DNA of 64,000 nt from Cristatella mucedo (Eukaryota > Bryozoa > Phylactolaemata > Cristatellidae). The notes under the pieces were generated by a model. That model was not told where the DNA came from. It was given only the letters and a program-made list of their open reading frames with translations, and made no database searches. Location: assembly GCA_009760855.2 (NCBI GenBank), contig WPIO01000030.1, positions 3,184,001-3,248,000 on the forward strand, in the 5' to 3' direction. Numbering within the stretch: the first letter of the stretch is position 1; every line of letters begins with the position of its first letter. Made by a program: the position numbers and the translations under genes. Shown piece by piece: positions 1-12,500 of this stretch.

Positions 1-1039
1 CTTACGACATTGTTGATCAGGAAAAGTGAATTTTAAGGGCAAATACTTGCTTTTAGGGTTGTTAAATTTAGCAGCAAGATAACAACCTTAAGCAAACTGT
101 CTGGCACGTGAAATACTTTTTTGACGAACCATTGTTTGGCGCTGGTGCAGTGACTCAGCGAGCCACCCGATTTGAGCCTCATAAAACTACAATTGAGCTA
201 TATCTACAGGCGGCTGAGGCCGGGTATTCGGCCTGCACTAGTAGCCGAACTGTTTAGTAAAACTCATGGTTTTCGGAATGTGATACAGCAGAAGAGACAG
301 AGCGGAAGCTGGCAGTCTTCATTCATGGCCAGACAAGAAAGGTCATAAAAAACTCGTGGTAGAAAGACGGCACACTAAATGTATACACTCTATGGGTTTG
401 TCTTTTGGTTTTCAATAAATATTTTCATATGCTTTACATAATTTTAGTATGCCTGGCATCGCAGAAAACCCTCTTATTACCCGAAAGGCATCTTCAGCAA
501 CAGCAGTGGTGGCAGCCATGCTGCAAGGATTTGTTTTTGCCGGAGTGCATGCATCATGGTCGCGCTGCACGTATTGTGAGTCAAAATGCTGGATGTTATT
601 TACACTTTTGCTAGCCACCCATTGGCTGCCACGTTGTGAGTATAGAGCTGACCGTGAGTTTTATCCCTGGGGTGGAATTAAAAACCAGTTTAGCACACGG
701 CCATGGAGCAGGCCATGTCATATGCAACCAAGGGATCTGTAAGCTCCATTGCCATCGTTTACACATGGTCGCTCTGGGTAAAGGTTGTCATTTAGAAGCA
801 CGGCAAAGCCATCTAAGGGGAAATTACCGTTGAAACCAGCACTCGCCGGCAAATGTTTTACCTCGTCAATAACGGCTGCTTAAACCACCAGCAGAATGTC
901 AAAAGGCCTGCTAATGCTTGGATAGCCATTAGAGATCAGCAGCAATAGCAAAAAAACTAGCAACGGCAGCTTATCTGCAAATCCAAAAAATAATATATTA
1001 CTTAAAGTGCCCTCACAGAACTAAATCTATCACATATGC
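1..1039. other. No gene recognised at left edge
   Basis: Several short open frames overlap here on both strands, but none has recognisable domains, good splice sites or similarity to the repeats elsewhere in the window. If the divergent DENND6-type gene continues leftwards, this is probably its first intron, but I could not find its second coding exon here. Confidence 0.4.
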
Positions 1040-1660
1040 CTGTTTACATTGTGGAAACCTGTCAATCAGGTAAGCCTTAAGATGCAAAACGTCATCAGGT
1101 ATAAAGCACACGCACCATTTACACAGACCAAGCAAATAGTGTGAGGAGCAAGTACGTTTCAGCTCTTTTGTAAATGTCCAGTCGGGATGCCGTGACGTCA
1201 GTCGGGAGTGACTTGCAAGCTTGGGGAGCATATGAACTATAAGAATTATCTCCTAAGGAGTTGAGGTTGGTTAGAGGCACTGCATACGACTTGACTAAGA
1301 AAAGTTCGTGGTACGATGCTTGGCCTGATTTTGAAGAAGTTTTGAGAGGTAGGCAGGAGAAAGAGAATGGAGAGACGTAAAAGAGTGATGAAACTTGCAG
1401 TCGATACTCTGCTAGATGGGGAGCCAGTGTAGGTGGGTGAGGAGTGGTGCAATATTGCAACTACGATGGTCACGAGAGAAAAACCTAGCTGCTGAGTTTT
1501 GCACCAATTGTAATTGCTTACTGCACAGACCAGAAGACCTGAAAATAGTGAGTTACATATGTCGAGACAGGATGTCATAGATGCATGGATCAACTTGGAT
1601 GTGATTTGTTGGATAAACCAGGTATGATACCCCGGAACCAAAAGCAGCAAACTCATCTAG
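1040..1660 (-). mobile_element. LINE family A fragment, 3' part
   Basis: On the minus strand this reads as the C-terminal part of an L2-like reverse transcriptase ORF. It has degenerate forms of the family signatures: SRLDICNS, the QNSAARL-like segment, the LHWLP block and the APKAWNSLP block. Frameshifts and stops break it, so it is an old 5'-truncated copy. It ends in the family 3' UTR toward 1040. Confidence 0.8.
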
Positions 1661-2289
1661 CTAACCAGCAGCAGGCTTACCTCTTGCTCTGTGAGCAACG
1701 CATGCTTCGGGTATATATACTACAAAAGAAAAACATTTCTACGTAAAGAAAATAAGATTGTCATAGCTTAGCACGATGCTGCCCGTGGTATACACTTTAG
1801 TTCTGCCCAATAGTAAACAAGAAGTAAGTGACACATCGACTAGCCAAGTCTTACTGCACTCATGATCTGAATACAGAGTAGAGAATGAAATCACCTGTTT
1901 GGTAGGATAGCATGCTGAATGCTCATAGGGTTGTTAGGTCGGCTGGCCAATGTACGGCCACTGTGTCCACGAACCAGATTACACCCATGGCTAACAGATG
2001 CAGTGAGGTTCAGACGAATTAGTACGAACCTGTTCATAATAAAAGCCCAATTGTTCAATCTATACAGTCACTGCTGTCCTGCCTAAAGTCATCATTAACT
2101 TCAACCTTCGTTAAGGCCACCGAGCCCTGGCATTTATTGTGCAGCTGAGCAAATCCAGTAACAGTCCTCGATAAAGCAAGAACATATAGGTGGCTACCGT
2201 AAACAAAATGCAAACTGAACAGTTTCAATATAAAAATCGACTACTGCTCGTTAGCATAAATAAATAATTTATTTATTTATTTGAGCTCC
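1661..2289. other. Unassigned spacer
   Basis: I recognise no exon or named repeat. The stretch ends in a short TTTA-rich run (about 2262-2282) next to the LINE fragment that follows. Confidence 0.4.
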
Positions 2290-2872
2290 CTCAATTAGCT
2301 CCTTAGAAAGCATCGAATCAAGTCTTGCTTACAGGTCACTTCACTCGCTCGAACCAGTGCACCTATCCGATCTCCTTGCTACTCCAGTGCGTTCTCGAAC
2401 CAGCAGCTCCTCAGCATCTGGTCGTATTGCCGTCCCTCCATACTAAATTGAAATCCTTTGGTGATCTGGCATTCAGTTCATATACACCTAAAGTCAGGAA
2501 CTTGCTTCCGGCTGCGGTCACTACCGGCAATATCCTAGCATCCTTCTCAGCTCAAGATGCATCTACTCCGCTGAGCTTTACCAACGTCTCAGAGAACAGC
2601 CTTTTTGTTCCGGTTTTGCCAGCTTTCTGTGCATGATTCAGTGTTACTCGCCGCAGGTCTTGCTAGCCGGTAATCATGACTGTCTTAATGTTTGCTTTAG
2701 CATGCATGCCTAGGCATGATACTTGATTGAGTTTGCATGGTTGATACAATGTGCATGTCACTCACCTTTGGGTACTGATTCTCGTTGAGCAAGCTGTAAA
2801 GCGCCTGGATAGAAATTAAGCTTTCTTATGGCGCTATACAAACAACATATTGTTATTATGATTATTAAAAAA
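2290..2872 (+). mobile_element. LINE 3' fragment
   Basis: A diverged copy of the LINE C-terminal region (FGDLAFSSYTPKVRNLLP matches the family block [18 protein letters not shown]). It is followed by the characteristic 3' end, GTAAAGCGCCT then a short loop and GGCGCTATACAA, and a TTA-rich tail. The reading frame is broken. Confidence 0.75.
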
Positions 2873-2922
2873 CCATCATGCAAGTAGCGAGCGTCTCGTT
2901 AATAATATGTGTAGCGACTCAC

Positions 2923-3090
2923 CTCTATTGCTTGGCCAAGTTCTAAATCGAATGTGACAGTGCATATACAGTGTATCCACTTCGAAAACCTGTCCCACGG
3001 AAGAACTATTGGCAGAGAGTCCGAATCGACTAGCTGCGTAACAAGCATGTGAGCGTTTCCAGGCTCGACGACCGTGTCCCCGGCGTCCAT
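2923..3090 (-). CDS. DENND6: DENND6-type DENN-domain protein, first coding exon
   Basis: On the minus strand, 56 codons run from an ATG at 3090 to a consensus donor (GAG|GTGAGT, junction at 2923/2922). The C-terminal part contains [14 protein letters not shown] and [10 protein letters not shown]. These closely match the start of the DENN module of DENND6A/B, a guanine-nucleotide exchange factor family for Rab GTPases in endosomal recycling. The reading frame has a stop a few codons above position 3147, so the ATG at 3090 is the best start; the leader before LPWD is poorly conserved in the family. The exon ends in phase 0, as expected after ELGQAVE. The remaining exons are not in the window. 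The gene is divergent from ORC5. I cannot say whether it is the A or B paralogue; many invertebrates have only one. Confidence 0.82.
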
Positions 3091-3468
3091 GGCCCGCGAG
3101 GCAGCAGCATCGGACCAGCCAGAGTATATTTCAGCAGCCACGGTCACTAATTAGCACCAGCTCCGGGGACATCGACCCTGACCTTGCGCCGGACGTAGGT
3201 TTACCAGAACCTTGGTCTCCGGCTCTTCGGAATTTTCTCCCGGATGACCAACTACATGTGAGCTTGTAAGATAGGTCTTGTTTAGTTTCATAGATTTATA
3301 AATATATATTTAAGAATAGTTATGAATACATTGAGCCATGGCAGTTAGATCAGGACCTTTTTTGCGGAAGAGTGGCTTTCGCATACCTCCCGCGACAGAG
3401 AGTGGCGGGAAGTGAATTGCTTTCTGTAGGCGTGTGCGACTCGCGGTCATCGTAAGGTGTAAGGAGTA
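3091..3468. promoter_or_regulatory. Shared divergent promoter region, DENND6/ORC5
   Basis: 378 bp separate the two inferred start codons, which point away from each other. The DENND6-proximal side is GC-rich (about 3050-3240) and the ORC5-proximal side AT-rich with TATATATT-like sequence near 3300. No repeat is inserted here. A bidirectional promoter is an inference from the geometry; transcription start sites cannot be read from the sequence. Confidence 0.55.
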
Positions 3469-3543
3469 ATGGCTCTCTCCGAAACCAGTGGTATTTTGTG
3501 CAGAGACCAGCAGCAGAGATTGCTGTTGTCTTTATTTGGTGAG
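3469..3543 (+). CDS. ORC5: ORC5 exon 1
   Basis: 25 codons from the ATG, ending LLLSLFGE, before donor GTAAGC. It matches the conserved N-terminal segment ending in SLFGE. Ends in phase 0. Confidence 0.92.
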
Positions 3544-6500
3544 GTAAGCCCAATTCTTGTGTAATTTGTAGTTTCTGCTAGCTAACCTGGGGCCTATTCT
3601 GGCTGGGATGCTTGAATTTGGTAGCGTTAATGCAAGATTGCTCAGACGAATTAATGTGGAGCTGTTTATCTTATCGATAGTATTCTATATACACTCGATG
3701 CTTTAAGTAGCGTAAGAGTGTGGAGTTTTTAATGGGTCTTTGCATGTGTGGCATGCCATTTGTAGTGTTTCGACCATAGACCAAGGAAGCGCCTTTTTAA
3801 ATCTCAGCGTCCGCTTGTTGCACCGTCCATTGTGGAATTCTCGGAAAATGCTCAGTATTTTTTCGCTATTTCCTTCTTATAGAGATTCTTGATTGAGCCC
3901 TATCCTGCTGCTGCTGCATGTTACCGTTAAAAGCCTGCCGACTGCATCGACTATAAATAGCAGTCATATTAATGCAAATCTCGTGCAGCTTAAATACTTA
4001 GGTTATGTTTTAGAGAAGCTGCCTGGTTGTACCCAGCATTTTTGTCTTTGGCCACACAGCAACTGGGAAAACATTGACTTTAAATGGGCTGCTCACTGGT
4101 AATAAGGTAGGCAGCACGGCTTTTGCGTTTATGCCACTGAGCTCCGTCGACTGACATGCTATTTCCCCTGCGTAGGAAACTGTGGTGTCATTCTTGCTTA
4201 TGCTACAATATGGTAAAGCGGCATGCAGGTGGAAGTCATCATTACACCCAAGGAACTTACAGACACAATCGACCACGAAATTACCTAATAGTGCCTATTG
4301 TTTTACTGTCTGTAGTGAAAGCTACAGATTATGACGCACAGTCTTCCTTCGTTCGTCGCAGCTAATCAGTTCCAGACACTACCGCGATGAACGATTTTTC
4401 GTGAACTAGAATTATTTATTCTTTATAGATCAAATATTTTTGTAGTTAGAGTATTCGAATATCGAATATTTTTGGAGTAAAGAAAACCTGTTTATGAACC
4501 TTTAAATACGGTTTTAACCTTATTATTAGCCCTCTGGACATGAAATTATCTCAAGTCACCATTACACTCGTATTACCCAATATATTAGACAAAATAAGAG
4601 AAAGGCATATTAGACGATGCAAATATCGTATTATTATTATTGTACATTTAATTATACAAGGATAGCCAACCAGTGAACAGCATGCTCTGATTGGCTTGGT
4701 TTTTATCACACCTGATATTTTGGAAGAAAAGTGTTGTCCGCACAAAAGGAGTGGTCGAGCTGCTACACCTAGCATTGAAAGATTTTCTTGCGTGTTCGAG
4801 TACATAGACCTGCAGTCCATATATACAGTAATTTTAATTGTAATACAGGGGTGTATAATTGAATCAGACAACCAAGCGAGTGCTATATCATTTCACTATC
4901 TCTATCAACTTTTTGATGAATATATTTGAAAATAAAACCGCCATTGAGTGAAGACGCAAAGTCGAAGCACGAATAGGCGAAGGACGACTGTATGCTTTTT
5001 CATCTTGCACTGATATTAGCAATGGTTATACATTTGCATATTACCCTCAGAAAGCTTAGTCTCTTTCTGGGCACTGTAGACATGCTGTAAAGGAAGCATG
5101 ATCATGTGGTTAGTGGTAGCATGCACAATGTCAGCGAGCATCAAATGGTTAGAGGTCATCTGAGTAGACCACAGTACTTGCACCCTATATATGTTGATTG
5201 GATTCTCTGAGCCTGCATAGCTGCTAATTTGTCAATCTAGGGGTAGCAACTATGGGTAGTACCATGTTTGGACCAGTAATTCATAATGACATGCTGGTCT
5301 CTTGCAAGCACAAATGAATGCACTTCCCTGGTTGCCGAAGTTGCTGATCCACAGGCTTACAAGCTGATACTAGGCTGAAGAGGCTCAGAAAACAAATAAC
5401 TGGTAGCCAGCTTTTCCCGTGTTGAGGATGGTGACACCTCTTCCCTCTTTGACTAACAAGGCTTCTCTTTAGCATTATTGGTTTTGTAAAAACAATCTTG
5501 TATTGCTGTTTTGCTGCAAGCAATGCACAGTATGTATGTGGAAATTAGCAGGTTTTGCCCTATCCATCAGTCCTTGTTTCTACTGCTTGGAAAAGTTGCG
5601 CTTTTATTTCTGAGGATAGTTCTGTTGTCGGGACTGCTGTAGACAGTGCGATTTTATGTCATTATAGCTTCCACACGTTCATGTCAACTGTGTGGAAGCC
5701 TACAACGAACGAATCTTGTATGAGTGCATACTCTCGGGCATATCTCGGTGGCTACCTGATGCCACTTCACCACCAGCTACTGTGCAAGAGACCTGTTGTT
5801 GCACGAATGCCAGCGACTTTGTTCGTCTGTTTAAAGATATAATCACACAAAGGAAACTGGACCAGGAAACTGTTTACATAGTATGTGAGCACATGTTCTA
5901 ACTGCTGCTGCTGCACTGAACATAGTATTCAAGTGAGCTGTTCTTGTTGTTTGTGATGCATGATTGTCCCTGTGATTCGTCCTTAATAAGCTTATGTGTG
6001 CTGACACTGCATGCTGCCACTAACCACATTTGCATGCTGACCCTGTGCATGTCACCCCTAACCATGTTATTCATTTTGTTTGTTTATCAAGCATGATTTT
6101 ACTCACCATTGCTGCCACTCTTGACCAAACTGCACACACGGATAAGTCGATCGTTGAGCTTTGCAATTGCTGCAGAGAACTTTAGCAGTCGGCTTCGCGG
6201 TCAGTTTAAATGCTCCTATTAGCTCTAAACCTTAGCGGTGCGCATTCATCGGTGAATTCTACAGAAAGCCCTCCAGCCTACCTATCAGATTTACTGCCCC
6301 ACCAGGCTAGGCATCGAACCACCTGCTTTTCGGAATCTAACTGTTTACCTATACCTCGTACAGACCTCAAATCCTTTGGAGACCGTGCCTTTTTTTTAGT
6401 TCGTATGCTTCCAAAGCCTGGAACTCAGTCCCGATTAGCATCACGGCATCCCCTGACATGACCATATTTAAAAAGCGTTTAAAAGCGCACCTATTTTTGA

Positions 6501-9500
6501 CAACATTTAGTGGGTCCCTGTGATTTGTCCTTTGTGTGCTTATGCGTGCTGACACTGTGCATGCTGCCACTAACTACACTTGCATGGCAACCATGTGCAT
6601 GTCACCCCTAACCATGTTATTCTTTTTGTTAATTGAGCATGCTACCACTAACCATTCCATCGTGTTTCCTTTGCAGCAAATCTAAAGTGCCTAGCAAGAG
6701 CTAGAGTTCTCTGAGGTTGCTTTATCAAGTGTTTTATTTTTATTATTATTATTATAAAGCCAGTGAGCTTTGTTAGTCAAGGAACGCTTTGGAAGCTAGG
6801 CAACGGTATAGGGATTATCTGGTTAAAAGACTGGCAATAATTTGAGAGTACTTAGACTTCTTCATCCACTGTAGTGTTGGCAAGGACGCCAAATCTTCCT
6901 ACCATTAGGTCCTGCTCTGCAGCCGGCTCATTCACCTCCTTTGCAGCCTGCATCGTCTTCATTCGTACTGGAATGGCCACTAACTTCCCGAAGCTTAGTG
7001 GAGATAAGGCCAATTCAATAGTTACGAGCAAACCTGGTATCACTCTTTAAGTTGAAAGACCTCATCCTCTGATCGAGCATCACTCCAGTGACGTCTGCCC
7101 ATAATCTGGGTGTGCTGTTCCTTAACAACTTGTCATTGGATGAGCACATTTCCTCTAAAGTGAAGTCGGCGTACTTTCAACAATGGAACCGTACCAAAAT
7201 CAGGGCCTGCTCAGATAAGAGTGTGGCAGTCAGACTATTTCGAGGGTTAGTGATATTGCTTCGACATTACTGCAATTCCCGTTCAGGACTCTGGCTACAA
7301 CTGGTGCAAAACTCGGCAGTTCGTCCGATCTGTCGTCGATGGCATAGTTGCTACATCACGCCACTTATGTTTGAGCTTCACTGATTCACTGTCAAGCCTC
7401 GAACCGGTTTCAAGATCCTGTCTGGCTTATAGGTCACTTTACTTACATAAACCTAAAAAGAAATCTTAGCTTATTTAACACCCTCATTTGTGTAGCAGCA
7501 GAAGAGCCTTATCGGCTATCACCACCATCGCTTTTAGTTGGCAATAAAGACCCGCCCAACTGCAGGATTCGAACCCAAGACCTTGGTCATGGGGAGCGAG
7601 CACCTTACCTCCTGGGCTATCACGCCCTGTGTGACCTCCTTGGCGCCGGAGTGGGCTCTTGTACTACTTGCTCCTCAGCTTCCAATCGTCTCACTCTCGA
7701 TTGAAAGCTTTTGGCAATCGGGTTTTCACTCGGTATGGACTGAAAGGCTGGAAATTACTTCCTCTGTCACTGCCTGCATTGGCTTTGTGTCATTTGAATC
7801 TCAGCTACAGGTGCATATGTTCCACTTTTTTTCCTTGAGCCTAGTGAACTTGTCTGTTTTGTTCCTGTGTACTTGGAGTGTTTTTCTGTGAATAATTCAG
7901 TTCATTTTACTTAACAAGGACCCTGCTAACCACTCTCCCTGGGTGTCTTCATGTGGGCCTTTCCATGCTTGTCTAAGCACGACACCGTGCTTGTCATTAA
8001 CTCTTGGTTATTGCCTCTCTTGCTACTAGTTTAAATTACCTAGTATACTAGTTTAAAGTACACAAATTTGGTTCTCTTATGAGGCTACACAAGATATGTG
8101 TTATCATTTGTTAAAAGCTTAAGCTACTGAACCGTTCCTCGTGGTTGGTTATGATTATGCTCTCATTGACCCGAATCTGGGCTCGCACAAGCAACCGAAA
8201 CATGGATGTAGAGCATTTTGTGTGCTACGTGTTATTCGGCAGTTCAAAAAAAGTTTTCTGGCTTTTTTAAATAGTTGAAATTGAGCCTCGTTGTTATGTC
8301 TTGAATTCGTACAGGTTTTTTGCGGTAATCTGAGTGTTCCTGGGCCGTGTTGTCGAATCAAAAATTATATAGCCGAGTCATTAGCACACAATTGTTTTTC
8401 TTGCATTCTCTCGGTAGACTAACAATTTTATGACGTTTCAGTGTTATCTTTGTACCTCAGTAGCACGTTATATATAATATATTATTCATCTGTATAGCAC
8501 CCCAAGAGAATTTAATCTCTATTCAGGTGCTTCACATATGCCTCGGGGCTCGAGCCCACGACCTCAGCCAGACCTTGGTCGGGGCAAGCACCTTAACTGC
8601 TTTACCAAACCAGCATGTTTGCCCCAAATGTTCACTGAAGCTGAATCAGAATTGGGAAAGGGCTCAAATTAAGGTTCAAGTGAGTGACAATTGTGTCCTG
8701 GGTAGTTTTCAATTTAGGTCTAATCCTGAAAGTCCATTCAAACTCTCAAAAACAGACTTGGACATTCCTCCAACAGACTGAAGAGGATCTGTGTTGATAG
8801 TGAAAGTGTCAGCTAGTATGCTGCTTCTTTGCTCTGGTGCCATTCGTCGATGTTTTCTTATCGAGCCGATTCCGTTGATTTCTGATTCATATCTTATTGT
8901 AGAATAAGGGAATCGTCGATAAAATTTGACTTAAATGCATTGTCTGCTGGTTGTTTATTCATTGTATCTTGGTTTGTAGGTTCTTGACAAGGCTGACCGC
9001 TTGCGTAACTTAGAGACGAACGTGCTGCCAGCTCTCCTGCGATTGCAAGAGTTGGTATGTGACAGAAGTATGGCAGTGCTGATTGAGCTCAAATTTGCTT
9101 GTGTTGCATGTGCTGACATCTCACGAACTCACTGTCTGACTGCCTGTGTGTCCTCTGTGCACTGTCCGGTTTGCAATTGCAACCATGTAAATATGCACTT
9201 TTGATATGTAGGTTGCTGGCAATGTCACCTCTATTCTAGTCAGCGAAGTTGCTTGGGAGCGGTTCCGGTCATTCCCCACAGGTCTTCATGAGCCACTAAT
9301 CGTCCACTTCCCAGACTATTCTAAAGGTATGGGCAGTAATTTTATTTGCACGTACCTGCACTGGACAAGTCTTGCTTATGTCAGTAACTTATCTGATTAT
9401 GGTTATCTGGCTAGCCCAAGCATAATATCTCTTAGAGATTTGCCGACAACTAAGCTGCAATAATTCGTTATGGTTGCTTCGCTCGACAGATTCGTAGCAG

Positions 9501-12500
9501 CTTGAAGCGCGCCTTCTGGACCACAGCTTTGGCGTTTTTTTGCAGAAGAGCTGTTTAAAATTATGGAGTGTGATCGTCCAGAGGAGTTTCCCCCGGCTTT
9601 TTATTCAAACTATGTCCGCATCATTGTCAATATTTTCTACATTGTCACCCGAAGTCTGCAGGAGCTCCGTTACATGGTGAGTATCAAGAAGAAGCAACAT
9701 CGACTTCTGATTCGGGAAGCAACAGTTGCTGAGCGAGAGCCTACATCACACCACTTCTTGCCGACCTGCACTGGCTACCAGTCAAGCAACGAATTGACTT
9801 CAAGGTTTTGTCGCTCATTTTTAGGTCACTTCATTCTTTGGCTCCAGCCTATCTCTCAGATCTACTCCCCCACCAGGCCAAGCATCGTACCACCAGCTTT
9901 TCGGAATCCAACAGTCTACCAATACCTCGTACAAACCTCAAGCCCTTTGGAGACCGTGCATTTAGTTCGTATGCTCCCAAAGCCTGGAACTCCCTCCCGA
10001 CTTGCATCAGAACATCCCCTGACTTGACCACATTTAAAAAGAACTTCAAAACACACCTATTTAGGACAGCATTTAGTGGGTCCCTGAGATTCGTCCTTCA
10101 TGTGCTTATTCGTGCTGACACTGTGCATGCTGCTACTAACAACGTATGCATGCTGACCTTGTACATGTCACCCCTAACCATGTTATTCATGTTGTTTGTT
10201 TATCAAGCATGATGTTACTCACCATTCAATTGCATTTTCCTTTGTAGCAAATTTAAAGGCGCCTAGAAACAGAGCTCTGACTGCGCTTTATCAAGTGCAT
10301 TATTGTTATTATTATTATGAGTTTCATTGGAAGACTTACTGCATGCATTTGAAACTGGTATGCCTTTGTCCGTTTTGATGCTTGAATATTAATATCACCG
10401 CTAAGGCCCTTTAACTAGTCTTGCAAGTATGCCTAGCAACGCTTGCTTTGTACAGGATCATTAGTGCTGCATTTTTTACTTTTATGCCACGATGCCAAGC
10501 AATGGCAGTAAAATTTTGCATTCTAGCTAACAATAGTCATTTGTGCTAGGATCATACAGTATGTCACTTGCCCAAATTGCAATTAGCCCGAGATGAGATT
10601 TCGTGAGCTAGCGGTTATGATCTTGCTAACACAAAGATCTTGAAAGGCATTTCGAAATGTTTATGCACTGCCTGTAATTCACAACAAAGTGACAGAGCCT
10701 TTTGCAGTTACGGCTGACTCTCATGGTGCAGTTAAAGCTAGATCTTAACCTTTTAGTGAAAACAATAATTATAATATAGTTAGAATTGCACTCTAACCAT
10801 ACTATATTTCTGTCTAGGAACTTTATTGGCTTAAAGGAAATATGTCAACTGATTAGTAATGATGACTTGTTGTAGCACATAGAATCACAAAAGTGCTGTT
10901 CATGTAGATTAAGCCTACCTTTAACCTCCTTTAGTGTGGTCTATCAGTCGTCTCCCCATTCCATTCCATTTCACTAAAGTAAAATCTTTTGATAGTCAGG
11001 CCTTCAGTTCTTACACGCTGAAAGTCTGGAACTAGCTTCTGGGTTCTGTCACCGCTTAAGTCTTGACTAAAGGCAGACTCATCTGCTGTGCTCAGCTTTT
11101 CCTGTGCCCCATTGAACTTGTCTTTGCTGTTCTTGTATGCTTTGGATCCTTTTCTCTGCCTGATTTAGTGCATGTTACAAGCCATGATCCCCCTTGCTTT
11201 TGCATGCTGGTCTAAGCATGAACCTGTATGCTTTTGAATGCTTTCTAAGCATGATGTAAATGTTGCCATTAGCTCTTGTTTGTTGTTTCTCGCATCGATA
11301 GATTTTTTCTTGTGACATTGTACAACGATTTGTTAATACTATAATTATTATAAAGAAGCAAATTCTTGAGAGACAAATGGTTTCTTAGCTTTAAGTTATA
11401 AAGTCGAGAGAGGTCGTGATATCAATCAGTAGAGAGTTCCGGGCTTTAGGTAGATAGGCACAAAAGGCATGGTAACCTTAAGATTTTGAGGTAGGTTAGA
11501 GGTGCGCATAAGCAGCCAGAATCGTGGAGCAGGTAGAATCAGGGGGAGTCTAGAAAAAGTACATAAGTTTGCATAGCTAAACTTGAGCAAGACAAGAAAA
11601 TGACCAAAATGATTGGCAGAACCTAAAAGTCGATTCACTGCAGCCCGTGCATATCGATGGAAATAGGTATAATTTGCCATTTGTGACGTCCCAGTCAAAG
11701 ATCACTAGCTGTAGAATGTGTAACTCAATTTTTGTATAATCGCAAAGGAACGAAAACTTGCTAAGGGAATTTCAGGTGTCTAGACAGTAAGTGAAAACGC
11801 ATGTTCTACCTTCTCTGTGGTCATACTGTTGAGATTGTTTAAAATATCCTCTGAGTCACCAATGCGAGTGTATTACAAATGAACGGAGAGATGTTGACTT
11901 GAATTACATTTCTATTATATTGTGCTAGATCTCTCGTCGTTCGATAGCACTGATCACCAACTCATTGTTGAGTGCCTATCTTCTCCCATGGGCATCACTA
12001 GCTTTCAACCATCACAATTTAGGTTCATTGTTGGTTGGAGATTTCAGGGTATAGGTGTCAATGGCCAGCAGTCATTTAGTGAATTTTTGAAATATTGGGT
12101 ACCCTAGCGATATATTTTAGGTCTACTTACTTTTTAAATGAATGCTCTTCCTCTCACCGATTTAGCCACTATTCGGAGTCTGACCTTTCAGTGCTAGGAA
12201 GATGATAAAACTGTAGCTCTGCTTTGGTCTCCTTTTGTTTTTCTTCGAGTAATTCAAACTCTCCCAATTCCCTAGCAGCTTGTATTGCAGACTTGCGTTC
12301 TTGGATGGCCACTGAATTCTCAAACTGAATTACGTTAAAAATTAACTTTAAAGTTATGCAAACTGGTGTAAAGCAAAAGCTAAGCAGACGCCCTCAGAAT
12401 TGGTTTGGCCACCATGTCAATATGCTGCTCCTTCTTGGAATCTGGGAGTCCTATTCCAAAAAGACCTGTCACTAGATGACCATGTCAGCTGCACAGTCAA

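Noticed and set aside
1..2922. Second coding exon of the DENND6-type gene
   Set aside because: I looked on the minus strand for the segment that follows ELGQAVE in the family and found no match; it probably lies outside the window.
4156..4210. Extra ORC5 exon between exons 2 and 3 (acceptor near 4175, donor GTAAAG near 4213)
   Set aside because: Exons 2 and 3 already join in phase 0 with the expected residues (LLTGNK then LPHV), and the product here does not match ORC5.
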